Assembly: GCA_016208685.1 (NCBI GenBank)
Contig: JACQXM010000048.1
Location: forward strand, 1-49,499
Length of the DNA: 49,499 nucleotides
From: Planctomycetota bacterium
GTDB lineage: Bacteria; Planctomycetota; Phycisphaerae; UBA1845
Direction: 5' to 3'
Shown here: positions 1 through 9,742 of the stretch, piece by piece
Position numbering within the stretch: the stretch's first letter is position 1
How the letters are laid out: the number at the start of each line of letters is the position of its first letter
Notes under the pieces: generated by a model
The model's database searches: none
Told to the model about the DNA's origin: nothing
The model's input: the letters and a program-made list of their open reading frames with translations, nothing else
Position numbers and translations under genes: made by a program

Positions 1-1635
1 GTCGGTCTGGATGACGTTGGTGAAGATGGTGTCGCCGGCGCACGGCCCGATGCTCACGAAGTCCAGGCAGCTCGGGTCGTAGTTGATCAGGAACTGACCG
101 CCGGTGACCTGCTGCGAACCGGCACCGATGTGGATGGCAACCGTCATCGTCTCGCCGCCGTCGAAGCAGTTGGGGTCGTCATACAGACGGACGCACGTGC
201 CGCCCGAGGTACCGCAATCCGCATCCGACTGGCAGGCAGCCTGCGAAATGCTGCAGAACTTGCCCTGGACTTCCAGGCAGAGCGGGGTGTTCTCGGAGCA
301 CTCGCAGAAGCCGGCCACCGCCGTACCGCAGGTACCCAGCGGGCAATCCGCGTCGTCCTGGCACGGGATGGTGTTGACGTCCGTACCGGTGCACGTGCCG
401 GCATCGCACGTGTCGTTGACCGTGCAATCGAACGTGTCGTCGCAGGCATTGCCCGTGGTGGGCGTGTGGGCAACGTTGCCCGTACCCGCGTCGCAGGCGT
501 CGGCCGTACACGCATCATTGTCGTCGATCAGCGTAAGGCTCGCATCGGCTGGATCGCAGCAATTAGTAGCGGAGTTGAATAGCGGCTCATTGAGGCAGGT
601 GTTATCCGGCTGACAGACGTTGCTCGTGCACTTGTTGTCAGCCAAGCACGTGCCGCCCTGGCAATCCGACACACCATTCGGGCACGCAGCGCCGCTGTTC
701 GCTCCGCCCACGCAGATAGGATCCTCGCAATCGGCGTTGGTCTGGCAGCTCGGACAAGCCGGGCCGGCCGGCGGACACAATCCGTCCTTCTGCCAATTGC
801 GCCCCGACGGACGCGAATTGCACTGCGCCTGCGTCAGGTTGTCCTCGCAGTTCGGCGGCGAGACCTGACCGATGCTGCTGCAGCAACGACCGGTGACGAT
901 CTTGATCTTGCCCGGAACCGTGAACAGGCCGGGGATCAGGGCTGCGGTGAAGTCGTTCATGAACGTTTTGTTGACGTCCTGGACGAAGTCAATCGTGTAC
1001 GTTCCAATGGCGGTGCCGGGGACGTTGAGGACCAACGTACCGCAGTAACCGAGGGCATTCGCACCAGCCGCACCGGGATCGACCACACCACCGCAAGTCG
1101 TCGACTGGGAGGCCGCACCGTACTCAAAGTCCAGGGTGACGGTCGCCACGGCCGCAAGCGGCGTGCAGGGGGTCAAAACGAACCGCGGGTTATCCAGACA
1201 GAAGTTACCCGCACCGACGCAAACGCCGGCGTTCACGCTGCAGTCCAGCAGGCTGAGATTGCAGGCCTTCGTGGTCTGGAACGCACCCGTGCCGTCGTTG
1301 ACGTTCACGCCGCCCTTGGGCGTGAGGTCAGCGCCGGGATTGGACGGCACCGCGTTAGCGCCCGGGTAGCCCTGCGTACCATTGATCGTCGCCTGGAACG
1401 CACCCAGCGTGGGGGCGCCGGGGGCAGCACTCCACCCGTAGGCGATGATCTCCAGGGTAACCTCGACGCCGCCGGCCGGAATCTCAATCGTATCCGTGCC
1501 GATCACCGTAAAGGCCCCGGTGGACGACTTGGGCCGCAAGTCAAACTGCTCACCGTAGACGCTGACGCTCATGCCGAAGAGTGCCACGGCCATGACACCC
1601 AGAGCCCAGCGGCTACACACACAAGTACTTCTCAT
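1..1635 (-). CDS. Secreted Cys-rich protein with cohesin-like domain (3' end outside window)
   Basis: The reading frame is open from an ATG at 1635 to the window edge (545 codons, no stop), so the C terminus is missing. A Shine-Dalgarno TGGAGG lies 9 bases upstream. The N terminus is a short basic start followed by a hydrophobic stretch typical of a signal peptide, ending near Val-Tyr-Gly. Residues ~30-270 look like a beta-rich domain with few Cys. Residues ~275-480 are packed with Cys and repeat the pattern DC-x-C-x-GGxC, as in extracellular Cys-rich repeats of Myxococcota and Planctomycetota. The last ~50 residues (GGQFLINYDPSCLDF) resemble the first strands of a cohesin domain. The protein is probably exported, with disulfides. 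A dockerin-like module occurs in the gene at 25332-27005; a partnership is speculation. Specific function not recognised. Confidence 0.75.
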   Translation of the reverse strand, partial: MRSTCVCSRWALGVMAVALFGMSVSVYGEQFDLRPKSSTGAFTVIGTDTIEIPAGGVEVTLEIIAYGWSAAPGAPTLGAFQATINGTQGYPGANAVPSNPGADLTPKGGVNVNDGTGAFQTTKACNLSLLDCSVNAGVCVGAGNFCLDNPRFVLTPCTPLAAVATVTLDFEYGAASQSTTCGGVVDPGAAGANALGYCGTLVLNVPGTAIGTYTIDFVQDVNKTFMNDFTAALIPGLFTVPGKIKIVTGRCCSSIGQVSPPNCEDNLTQAQCNSRPSGRNWQKDGLCPPAGPACPSCQTNADCEDPICVGGANSGAACPNGVSDCQGGTCLADNKCTSNVCQPDNTCLNEPLFNSATNCCDPADASLTLIDDNDACTADACDAGTGNVAHTPTTGNACDDTFDCTVNDTCDAGTCTGTDVNTIPCQDDADCPLGTCGTAVAGFCECSENTPLCLEVQGKFCSISQAACQSDADCGTSGGTCVRLYDDPNCFDGGETMTVAIHIGAGSQQVTGGQFLINYDPSCLDFVSIGPCAGDTIFTNVIQTD

Positions 1636-1644
1636 GTTTCCTTA

Positions 1645-1650
1645 CCTCCA
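1645..1650 (-). promoter_or_regulatory. Ribosome binding site of the Cys-rich protein gene
   Basis: TGGAGG on the minus strand, 9 bases before the ATG at 1635. It fixes the start codon, because the frame has no stop downstream inside the window. Confidence 0.7.
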
Positions 1651-2540
1651 ATTGGGGACACTTTCCCTCGTATCAAGAACGATACAACAATTACGAAACC
1701 CGATAGACACAATTCTGAACCAACGTTCCAGTCCCGGCGGCTGGTGATTGGACTACGCAGCCGCCCCGACACACGACGCACAGCTCACATCACCCTCCGT
1801 CACTCCGATACGCGGCTCCTTTTTTTCCGTGGCCATTCTTGCCCAAGCCGCTGAAGCGGGTAACGGCGCAACGACCGAAAGCAGCCCAGCGGACTCCCTT
1901 TGCGTTCCTCTATAGGCGGCCGCCCGTGCGTGTCGCTTCCGCAGCTTTTTGCCCGCGAATCCGCTCAATCACGCACAACGCAACGCTTGCCCAGCGGCCC
2001 CTCTCAGTCCAACCGGTGCAGGAGATGGCCTCCAACACACTCAAACGGCAGGCATGCAGTCAGGTGGCTCATGCCCCAACCGCACACCTCCCGATGAAGG
2101 CCGATATTACCGAAACCGCCATTCGGGGTCAAGAAGTTTTTCAAGTTTGTAAAATCAGATAAGGTGCCCACGCGCGGAAGCGACACCTGAAATCCGTAAC
2201 TATGCCCGACAAGAAACCCAGGAAGGACCGATAATAACAGCTATACCGACAAGCTAATGAGCGATCCGGATTGGCTGCCGTACGGGTGGTAAACCGGGGC
2301 ACGGGATCCTGAGCGTGGTTTCTGCGCTGATTTCGGCGTAAGGCGGCAACCTCAACCCTGGGAATGGAGGATTCAGCGGACTGCCGGCCCCCCCAACGCC
2401 CGCAGCGATGGCCAGGTCGGGCGCGTGACCGTCGCTGCCAACCCGCGGCGTCCTCCGCGCCGACGCCCCGCGACGCCCCGCGACGCGATAGAGTGCCACC
2501 TATGTGGCATGAGCGTTCGCGTGAAGTCCGGCGCTGCGGG
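1651..2540. other. Intergenic stretch, no gene supported
   Basis: About 890 bases separate two minus-strand genes. The part next to the Cys-rich gene (1660-1735) is AT-rich and probably holds its promoter; an imperfect palindrome GTATC-N6-GATAC lies at about 1670-1685, but no clear -35/-10 pair was found. Several short open frames exist on both strands, but none has a convincing ribosome site or recognisable protein. A run of T occurs near 1818-1825. Confidence 0.4.
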
Positions 2541-4781
2541 TCATGGCGCCGCGCCCGGGGCGCGTGTGGCGGCCTGCAAGTTGGCCTTCGCCGCGGCGTG
2601 CTCCGGCGCAATCCTCAGCGCGGCGCGGAAGTACTCCGCGGCCTCCTGCGACTTGCCCTCCTGCATCAACGTGCGTCCGAAGTTGTTGTAGGCCTCGGGA
2701 TGTTGCGGATGAAGGCGAATGGCCGCCTGGAATTGCTCTCGCGCCTCCGACAGGCGACCGGTTTGCACTAACGCGATGCCCAGGTTGTTAAGCGTTCCGA
2801 CGTGCCCCGCGTCGATCCGCAACACCTCTTGATACAGCGCGATGGCGGCATCGAACTTCTGCTCCCGCATCCGCAGATTCCCCAGGTTGTATCGCGCCGC
2901 CACGCTGCGCGGTTTCAGACGGATTGCCTCCTGCAAGTGTTGCCCCGCCTCCTCCGTTCGCCCGGTCCGGCCCAGCGCGTCGGCCAGTTGCAACCGGTTC
3001 GCCTCGGAAGCCGGTTCGAGGCGAACCGCCGTGGTGAGTGCGTCGATCGCGTCGGCCGGGCTCCCGCGCTGCACCAGGGCCCGGCCCAGCGCTGCGTGCA
3101 GCTCCGCAAGGTCGGGATGCCCCCGCAACGCGGCCCGCAAGTGCGTCTCCGCCCCTACGTAGTCTCCCCGCGCTTCGAGGAAGCTCGCCAGCGCGAAGTG
3201 CGTTTCCGGCAAGTCCGGGGCAACACGCAAAGCGGCCTGGAAGGCTGCCTTCGCGTCATCCAGTCGCCCAGCGTCGCTGAGGGCACCCGCGAGGTTAGTG
3301 TAGGTAATAGCCTGCGGGTTGAGTTGGGCAAACTGAGGGGCGTTCGCCGCCGCAGCGGTCGCCAGCAGTAGCGCACCGGGGATGGCCAATGGTCGCCAGG
3401 CGCCGGCGCGAACCTGCCGAGCCGTCTCCGCAATCCCCACCGCGGCAAACATGGCCAGGATCGGCACCATCGGATAGCGGTAACGGGCGAACACGTAGAA
3501 CAACGCTACGCCGGCGGCAATCGCCAGCAGGATGGCGTACAGGCTCCAGAGCCGCATCCAGTCACGCCGCGTCCACCACATCCCCATCGCCGCAAGCGGC
3601 GCGATCACACCGAAGTGCGTGGCGCTCCCGAGGGCGTGGAGCACGCGGGATGCGTCGCGATAGGCCTCGATGCTCTCGGTGTCCGTGGTTTCGCAGGCGT
3701 TCCAGACCATCATCCACTTGCGGGCCAGCAGGCGGGCCCAGGCCCCGGGCTCCGTGGCGATGAACTCGAACGCTCGCCCCATCCAGTAGCGCGACACCTC
3801 GCCCGCCGTCAGTTCCCGCCCCAGGTCCGCCTGCGCCAACTCCGTGGCATCGAGTCGTTCGTATTTCACTTCGGCCCGCCACTTGCGCAGCGGCTGATAG
3901 GAACCGGTCGCCGCCGGGTGGTTGCCGATGTAGAAGTTGGGCCCCATCTGCGCCGTGGTGAGCACGAATTCGCCGCCCACCGCAAGATTACGGACCCCGA
4001 CCGGAAGCAGCACAACCGCCAGACCCGCGAGCATGAGCCCAACGCGGCCCAACCGCACGCGCCACGCGGCGCCGTTGGCGACGAACGCCCACGCCGCAAT
4101 CACCGGCACCAGAATCAGGGCGTTCTCGCGGGTCAAGGCGAAACCGCCGAGGACGACACCGATGGCGAGCAGACGCAAGCCGCCGCATGCAGCGACGTCG
4201 CGGCAGCGCTGATCGCGGTTGGCCCCGGAACCTCCCGGGGCCAGGAGCAGGAGCAACAGCGTCATGAAGAGCAGGTCGAGTACGGATTTCTGGATCAGCG
4301 CGTCAAAGAAGATCGCCGGCGCATGAAGGGCCAGCAACGCGCCGGCAAGCAGGCCGAGGCGAGCGTTGTCGAAAAAGCGCGTGGTCGCCAGCGCCAGCAG
4401 CCCGCAGGCGACCGACCCGATGACAATCTGCACTCCGCGCACCACGTCCAGACTGTGGCCGAACAGTCTGTAGATCACGGCCAGAAAGTAGGGATACAGG
4501 GGCGCCTGGTAGAACACCTCGGAGCCCAGCCAGTCTCCCGCCGCCACGCGTTGCGCCCAGCGGTCGTACTCCGCGCCGTCGCCGAAGAGCACGGCGAAGA
4601 ACGGCGAGGAACGCATTTCCCACAGATACGCGGCGCGTATGAGCGCGGCGAGGAGGAGGACCGCCGCGGCGCACCGCCATTCCCTGCCACGGCGCCGGTG
4701 TCCGCTTCGTGTCGCCGCTCGCGCCAGGTGGGTAGCGCCCGCGTCCTTCGGCGTGGCGCAAGATGGCTGGTTCCTGGGCAT
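2541..4781 (-). CDS. Membrane glycosyltransferase (PMT_2/GT39-like) with C-terminal TPR repeats
   Basis: The 746-residue protein begins with a membrane segment and a loop containing an acidic DGAEYDRWA motif followed by QAPLYPYF. This is the layout of the dolichyl-phosphate-mannose mannosyltransferase/ArnT superfamily, where the first periplasmic loop carries the catalytic Asp. Roughly ten hydrophobic helices extend to residue ~480. Seven consecutive 34-residue TPR units follow to the C terminus (for example GNLRMREQKFDAAIALYQEV). The likely role is transfer of a lipid-linked sugar to a protein or lipid at the membrane, with TPRs for partner binding. The start at 4781 was chosen because upstream in-frame residues are low-complexity; no strong ribosome site is visible, so the start is uncertain. 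It is divergent from clpC. Acceptor and donor are unknown. Confidence 0.8.
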   Translation of the reverse strand: MPRNQPSCATPKDAGATHLARAATRSGHRRRGREWRCAAAVLLLAALIRAAYLWEMRSSPFFAVLFGDGAEYDRWAQRVAAGDWLGSEVFYQAPLYPYFLAVIYRLFGHSLDVVRGVQIVIGSVACGLLALATTRFFDNARLGLLAGALLALHAPAIFFDALIQKSVLDLLFMTLLLLLLAPGGSGANRDQRCRDVAACGGLRLLAIGVVLGGFALTRENALILVPVIAAWAFVANGAAWRVRLGRVGLMLAGLAVVLLPVGVRNLAVGGEFVLTTAQMGPNFYIGNHPAATGSYQPLRKWRAEVKYERLDATELAQADLGRELTAGEVSRYWMGRAFEFIATEPGAWARLLARKWMMVWNACETTDTESIEAYRDASRVLHALGSATHFGVIAPLAAMGMWWTRRDWMRLWSLYAILLAIAAGVALFYVFARYRYPMVPILAMFAAVGIAETARQVRAGAWRPLAIPGALLLATAAAANAPQFAQLNPQAITYTNLAGALSDAGRLDDAKAAFQAALRVAPDLPETHFALASFLEARGDYVGAETHLRAALRGHPDLAELHAALGRALVQRGSPADAIDALTTAVRLEPASEANRLQLADALGRTGRTEEAGQHLQEAIRLKPRSVAARYNLGNLRMREQKFDAAIALYQEVLRIDAGHVGTLNNLGIALVQTGRLSEAREQFQAAIRLHPQHPEAYNNFGRTLMQEGKSQEAAEYFRAALRIAPEHAAAKANLQAATRAPGAAP

Positions 4782-4979
4782 GATCGGGTCAGAGCATAGC
4801 GCTGATTCGCCTCCCGGCAAAGCCGCGCACGCCGGCCGGCCCCGCGCCGGCAAGGCGGATGACTATCGGACAGGCCCGCGACATCGCCGCAGCGTGCACG
4901 GTCCGGCCGAGTCCGCATGCCGGCTCGCTGTTTTCCTTCTTTCGGCCGGTCGATACATGTTTGCCGGCAGCAGACCGAG

Positions 4980-5008
4980 TTGCCTGCATTTTCGGTCGTG
5001 GCTAGAAT
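4980..5008 (+). promoter_or_regulatory. Predicted sigma70-type promoter of clpC
   Basis: TTGCCT (4980-4985), a 17-base spacer, then TAGAAT (5003-5008). Transcription would start near 5015, giving a leader of about 95 bases before the clpC ATG. No CtsR-type heptad direct repeat was noticed around it. The remaining bases between 4782 and 5109 hold no gene. Confidence 0.5.
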
Positions 5009-5109
5009 CGGGGCGCCGTATCTGCGGCGGGGATCGAGGACATTACCAGACGCCGGCAGGGAAACCATTCTCCTGAAGCAGGCGGCTGCCAGAGTGGGAG
5101 AGCGCGAGA

Positions 5110-7623
5110 ATGTTCGAACGGTTTACGGATCGAGCGCGGAAGGTCATGGCCCTGGCGAACCAGGAGGCGCAGCGCTTCAACCACGAGTACATCGGGACGG
5201 AGCACATCCTCCTGGGGTTGGTCAAGGAGGGGTCGGGCGTTGGCGCGAACGTGCTCAAGAACCTGGACGTGGACCTTCGCAAGGTTCGGCTGGAAGTCGA
5301 AAAGCTGGTCAAGAGCGGCCCGGAAACCACCACCATGGGCAAGCTCCCCCAGACCCCGCGGGCGAAGAAGGTCATCGAATACGCCATCGAGGAGGCACGG
5401 AACCTCAATCACAACTACGTGGGCACGGAGCATTTGCTGCTGGGGCTGCTTCGTGAGCAGGACGGGGTGGCGGCCCAGGTGCTCATGAATCTCAACCTCC
5501 GCCTGGAGGACGTTCGGGAGGAAGTGCTCAACCTCCTGGGTGCCAGCGAAGAGGCGGAGGAAGCCAATGCCGCGTCGACTTCGGAGCAGAAGAAGGGCAA
5601 GAGCAAGACTCCGGCGCTGGACTCCTTCGGGCGCGACCTGACGGAGATCGCGCGACAGGGCAAACTGGACCCGGTGATCGGGCGTCAGGCGGAAATCGAG
5701 CGGATCATCCAGATTCTCTGCCGGCGGCAGAAGAACAACCCCGTGCTGCTGGGCGAGGCCGGCGTAGGGAAAACGGCGATCGTCGAGGGGCTGGCGTCGC
5801 GAATCGTCTCCGCAGACGTGCCGGAGCTGCTCGCCGACCATCGCATCGTGGTTCTGGACCTGGCGCTGATGGTGGCGGGCACCAAGTACCGCGGGCAGTT
5901 CGAGGAGCGGATCAAGGCGGTGATGAACGAAGTCCGCCGCGCCGGCAACGTGATCCTCTTTATCGACGAGCTGCACACCCTGGTGGGGGCAGGCGGAGCG
6001 GAGGGGGCGATCGACGCCTCCAACGTGCTCAAGCCGGCGCTATCGCGCGGCGAGATTCAGTGCATCGGGGCCACGACGCTGGATGAGTACCGCAAGTACA
6101 TCGAGAAGGACAGCGCGCTGGAGCGGCGCTTCCAGCAGATCATCGTGGAGCCGCCCACCAAGGATGAGACCGTCGAGATTCTCAAGGGTCTGCGCGACCG
6201 CTACGAGGCGCACCACCGCGTGCAATACACGGACGCGGCGCTGGGCCGCGCCGTGGAACTCTCGGCACGTTACATCGCGCGGGTGCAGCCCGACAAGTCC
6301 ATCGACGTGATGGACGAGGCCGGGGCGCGGGTGCGGCTGAAGTCCATGACCAAACCGCCGGACCTGACGGACCTGGAACGCGAGCTGGAGAAGCTCAGCG
6401 GCGAGAAGGACGAAGCGGTCAAGAACGCCGACTACGAGCGCGCGGCGCAGATCCGCGACCGCATGGACGCCATCAAGCTCAAGAAACGCAACATGCAGAA
6501 GGAGTGGCGCGACCGGACCAAGGAGATCGACGGCGTCGTGGACGAGGAAGTCATCTCCGAGGTGGTCAGCAACATGACCGGCATCCCGCTGGTGCGCATG
6601 GGTCGCGACGAAGCCGATCGACTGTTGCAACTGGAAACCGAGCTGCACAAGCGCGTGGTCAGCCAGGACGAGGCGGTCAGCGCCCTTGCCCGCGCCGTGC
6701 GCCGCAGCCGCAGCGGCCTGAAGGACCCCAACCGCCCCATGGGCAGCTTCGTCTTCGTTGGCCCCTCGGGCGTGGGCAAGACCTACCTCGCCAAGTGCCT
6801 GGCGGAGTTCCTCTTCGGCGACGCCGAGGCGCTCTTCGTGCTCGACATGTCCGAGTACATGGAGAAGCACAACGTCTCGCGGCTCATCGGCGCGCCGCCG
6901 GGGTACGTGGGGTACGAAGAAGGCGGGCAGCTCACGGAGCGCATCCGCCGCCGGCCCTATTCCGTCATTCTGCTGGACGAAATCGAGAAGGCGCACCCCG
7001 ACGTGTTCAACATGCTGCTCCAGATCATGGAGGAAGGCCGGCTCACGGACTCCTTCGGACGTCATGTGGACTTCAAGAACTGTATCGTCATCATGACCAG
7101 CAACATCGGGGCGCACCGCATCACGGTCCAGGACGAGTTCGGCTTCGGCAAGCGCGACACCAACGTCAGCTACGACAAGATGAAGGACATGCTCAAGACC
7201 GAGCTCGAGGACCACTTCCGCCCCGAGTTCCTCAACCGGCTCGACGAGATCATCGTTTTCCGCAAACTCACGCACAAGGACATGATCTCTATTGTGGACC
7301 TGGAGCTGGCCAAGCTGGCCAAGCGGCTGGACGGCCAGGGGCTGGAGCTGGAGGTCACGCCCGAGGCGAAGGACTACCTGGTGGAAACGGGAACGGACGA
7401 GAAATTCGGCGCCCGGCCGCTGCGTCGGGCGATCGAGCACCACCTCGAGGACGTGCTCTCCGAAGCCATGCTCCGTGGCGAATTCGCGGGCAAGGACAAG
7501 GTGCTGGTGGCGCGCAAGCCGCCGGAAACCGAAGGCGGGAAGGCGAGTCTGTCCATCTCCGGCGTCAACCGCGAGGCGAGCAAGCTCGAGCCCGTTCCCG
7601 CGGGCCAGCCGGACGGAACCTAG
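5110..7623 (+). CDS. clpC: ATP-dependent Clp protease ATP-binding subunit ClpC
   Basis: The 837-residue Hsp100 unfoldase starts MFERFTDRARKVM, as ClpC proteins do. Two Clp-N repeats span ~1-145. AAA domain 1 has Walker A GEAGVGKT at 215-222. A middle domain with a UVR-type helix pair (about 420-455, NADYERAAQIRDRMD) sits before AAA domain 2, which has Walker A GPSGVGKT at 551-558. The C-terminal ClpB-D2-small domain follows. In this family ClpC unfolds proteins for ClpP. The UVR-like middle domain is where McsB/McsA-type adaptors bind, and mcsA and mcsB genes are present at 20764-22310. The FGF tripeptide near residue 680 (EFGFGK) may be the ClpP-docking loop. The gene appears monocistronic, without ctsR. 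Length and motifs are full and normal. Confidence 0.97.
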   Translation: MFERFTDRARKVMALANQEAQRFNHEYIGTEHILLGLVKEGSGVGANVLKNLDVDLRKVRLEVEKLVKSGPETTTMGKLPQTPRAKKVIEYAIEEARNLNHNYVGTEHLLLGLLREQDGVAAQVLMNLNLRLEDVREEVLNLLGASEEAEEANAASTSEQKKGKSKTPALDSFGRDLTEIARQGKLDPVIGRQAEIERIIQILCRRQKNNPVLLGEAGVGKTAIVEGLASRIVSADVPELLADHRIVVLDLALMVAGTKYRGQFEERIKAVMNEVRRAGNVILFIDELHTLVGAGGAEGAIDASNVLKPALSRGEIQCIGATTLDEYRKYIEKDSALERRFQQIIVEPPTKDETVEILKGLRDRYEAHHRVQYTDAALGRAVELSARYIARVQPDKSIDVMDEAGARVRLKSMTKPPDLTDLERELEKLSGEKDEAVKNADYERAAQIRDRMDAIKLKKRNMQKEWRDRTKEIDGVVDEEVISEVVSNMTGIPLVRMGRDEADRLLQLETELHKRVVSQDEAVSALARAVRRSRSGLKDPNRPMGSFVFVGPSGVGKTYLAKCLAEFLFGDAEALFVLDMSEYMEKHNVSRLIGAPPGYVGYEEGGQLTERIRRRPYSVILLDEIEKAHPDVFNMLLQIMEEGRLTDSFGRHVDFKNCIVIMTSNIGAHRITVQDEFGFGKRDTNVSYDKMKDMLKTELEDHFRPEFLNRLDEIIVFRKLTHKDMISIVDLELAKLAKRLDGQGLELEVTPEAKDYLVETGTDEKFGARPLRRAIEHHLEDVLSEAMLRGEFAGKDKVLVARKPPETEGGKASLSISGVNREASKLEPVPAGQPDGT

Positions 7624-7674
7624 GCGCGCCCGCGCCAATCCGCGCCGCGGGACGGGGTTGGCCCTGGAGCAACC

Positions 7675-7693
7675 GCCCGGGCGCCCCCCGGGC
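7675..7693. terminator. Possible terminator hairpin between convergent genes
   Basis: GCCCGGG-CGCCC-CCCGGGC forms a perfect 7-bp stem 52 bases after the clpC stop, between clpC and the convergent gene ending at 7846. There is no T tract, so its role as a terminator is a guess. Confidence 0.25.
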
Positions 7694-7845
7694 CTCGGGT
7701 CCGACTGAGCAGGCGCCTGATCCAACCCCATGATGGGCTGTCGACCCCTGCAACGGCGCGGCGAGCGGCAACAGCCAGATGCCCTGCCCTCCGCGAACTC
7801 TCACGGCGCAACACGGCCGAGGCGGCTGACACGATCGCGAACGGT

Positions 7846-8838
7846 TTACCGGGATCGGTCCCCATCGACCTCCGCGATCTCCCACTCTCCCGCGTCGCCC
7901 TCCGACACTTCGAAGGCGATGTGCGTGCCGCTGCCGTAGAGGACAACGGCAAAGACGCCCGGCACACCGATGTCAAACAACGGGTAGCGGTCGAATTCGC
8001 TTACCCCGCTCAACCTGCGACCCGTCCGGTACAACGGCGAGTAGTCGTCTACCAGGTCCCGTACCCAGATGGTGTGCCATCCGGGATCCACCAGTGCGAT
8101 GCGCCCGATCCAGTACGGCTCGGCCTTAGTCCACCAGTGCGCGATGCCGTGTACTGCCAGGAGCACTGTCCCGCGGACCGGAAGGAAGAACACGGGAAGC
8201 TCGAGCGTAGATGTGTCCGATCGGTAGACCGAGAGCGGCTCGCCCGTCGCCTCATCGAAGGCACCCCACCACTCTCCGGGAAGGAAGCCGGCAAACTCAG
8301 CCTCGTAGTCCGGCAGCCCCTCGAGGCGGACGATAAAGCGCCCGGCGGATTCCAGGTAAACCATTTGCAGCGCGACCGGTTCGAGCAGGCAGGGAGGATT
8401 GCAGGACCACCCCGGATACTGCCGGTCGTACACTTCATGAAACAGGACTTGTCCGTCCGGTGCGAGAATCACTACGTGCAGACGCGGGGGATTCCGAATC
8501 TCGTCCTCCGTCGACCACCGGCCGGTGTACGCGATTCCCGCTATGGTACCGACCCTGCTGATCTTCACTTCCCGAAGCGAGAACTCCGCCCGGAACTCGC
8601 ATTCATCGCCGCCGCGGCGCAGCAGGTACGTCGCCCCACCGCGCTCGTCGTCGTCGTCCGGCAGCACCGTGAGCCGGGTGTCGCCGCCCGGTGACAGGTA
8701 AGTGGTCGGGCCCCACCGGCCGATGTTCGGGATGGTCAACGAGGCGATGCAGAGTTGGTCCGAAGGATCCGGGCAGCGGAGGGACCGCAACTCGTAATCA
8801 GAAACGGGTAACAGCACGGCAGCCAGCAACAGAAACAT
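7846..8838 (-). CDS. Secreted protein of unknown function
   Basis: About 330 residues. The chosen ATG at 8838 is preceded by AGGGGG about 10 bases upstream and starts directly with a signal peptide (MFLLLAAVLLP). An in-frame ATG at 8919 would put 27 Arg-rich residues in front of it and has no ribosome site. The mature part is rich in beta-type residues and aromatic/acidic patches, contains two nearby Cys (CNPPC), and has no transmembrane helix. I do not recognise the family. It is convergent with clpC and stands alone. Confidence 0.65.
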   Translation of the reverse strand: MFLLLAAVLLPVSDYELRSLRCPDPSDQLCIASLTIPNIGRWGPTTYLSPGGDTRLTVLPDDDDERGGATYLLRRGGDECEFRAEFSLREVKISRVGTIAGIAYTGRWSTEDEIRNPPRLHVVILAPDGQVLFHEVYDRQYPGWSCNPPCLLEPVALQMVYLESAGRFIVRLEGLPDYEAEFAGFLPGEWWGAFDEATGEPLSVYRSDTSTLELPVFFLPVRGTVLLAVHGIAHWWTKAEPYWIGRIALVDPGWHTIWVRDLVDDYSPLYRTGRRLSGVSEFDRYPLFDIGVPGVFAVVLYGSGTHIAFEVSEGDAGEWEIAEVDGDRSR

Positions 8839-9120
8839 GGTGAGTCGCCCCCTTCGCGACGCGTCCGCCGCGCATCGGCGCCGACGACCTGCACTCGCCG
8901 TGACGGCCGTCGCCATCATGGCGGTCGCTCACGGGCTGCGACGGCGCTTCGTGCCAGCGCGAGAAGGGAACAGGCACCGCTCAATCGCGACGCGGCTCGC
9001 TGCAACGACATTCGGCCCCATGATATTACCGGCGCAGCGCCCTCTGCCGCAAGTGCTCGCGCGGTGCTTGGCGACGGGGTGGGAGTAGCGAACGGTCTCG
9101 CCTGAAGCCGTCCGGTTGAC

Positions 9121-9696
9121 TCACGGCCGTAGGGAGTGCCGCCCACGGGCGAGCGCGCGACGGGAATCGGCGGTCGTGGTTTCGATCAGCTCGCCGCGCA
9201 ACAATCCCATCCGGATGGCATCGTGGTACGCGCCGTCGAGGTAGAGGTGTTCCCGGTCGCGTCCCTCTTCGCGGAAGCCGCATCCGCGATAGACCTCCCG
9301 CGCTTTCTCGTTGTATTCGGCCACGTAGAGGTGGATGCGGTGCAGGTTGAGCTGCTCGAAGCCGAACCGGCAGAGAAGCGCGATCGTCCGGCGTCCCAAC
9401 CCCAGTCCGCGCTTCGCCGGTTCGCCGATGTACAGCCACAGCTCCGCGTGACGGCTCCGCGAACAAATGCCCTTCAGGCCGCACAGCCCGATCGGCTGAT
9501 CCGCGTGCCGCACCGCGAAGGTCACGGCGTCCGCGCGGGCGATGAGCGACTCGTACCAGCGCTCGTGTTCCCACTGGGTCACGGGAAGCACGCGGTCGAT
9601 GGCGCGCGCCAGCTCCGCGTCGTTAACCCAGGAGTGCACGCAGGCGAGGTCCTGGCGTTCGAAGGGTGCCAGGGTGACAACGCCGTCGGAATACAT
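9121..9696 (-). CDS. GNAT acetyltransferase (RimJ/RimL or PseH type)
   Basis: The 191-residue Acetyltransf_3-type protein runs from an N-terminal TLAPFERQDL to a typical GNAT C-terminal half. That half has an acetyl-CoA loop around KRGLGLGRRTIALL, then NLHRIHLYVAEYNEKAREVY and GFREEGRDREH. The pattern fits RimJ/RimL proteins and PseH-like acetyltransferases that N-acetylate nucleotide-activated amino sugars. A GGGAG site sits about 9 bases before the ATG. It is the last gene of the minus arm asnB-like/wbqC-like/GNAT, with gaps of 38 and 46 bases. Beside a DegT-type aminotransferase on the divergent arm, amino-sugar N-acetylation is the likeliest role (inference); ribosomal protein acetylation is the alternative. 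Confidence 0.82.
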   Translation of the reverse strand: MYSDGVVTLAPFERQDLACVHSWVNDAELARAIDRVLPVTQWEHERWYESLIARADAVTFAVRHADQPIGLCGLKGICSRSRHAELWLYIGEPAKRGLGLGRRTIALLCRFGFEQLNLHRIHLYVAEYNEKAREVYRGCGFREEGRDREHLYLDGAYHDAIRMGLLRGELIETTTADSRRALARGRHSLRP

Positions 9697-9742
9697 GGAA
9701 GACTCCCTTCGCCGCCGCCTGCGGCCCAGGTCCTGCGGGCGG

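Noticed and set aside
1743..2162. Small genes in the first intergenic region
   Set aside because: Frames of 60-107 codons exist on both strands, but none has a ribosome site, motif or consistent codon bias.
4782..5109. CtsR operator upstream of clpC
   Set aside because: No heptad direct repeat of the CtsR type was found, and no ctsR gene is in the window.
6040..7731. Long open frame on the strand opposite clpC
   Set aside because: It is antisense to a clear ClpC gene, is His/Leu/Val-rich without motifs and has no ribosome site; a GC-rich shadow.
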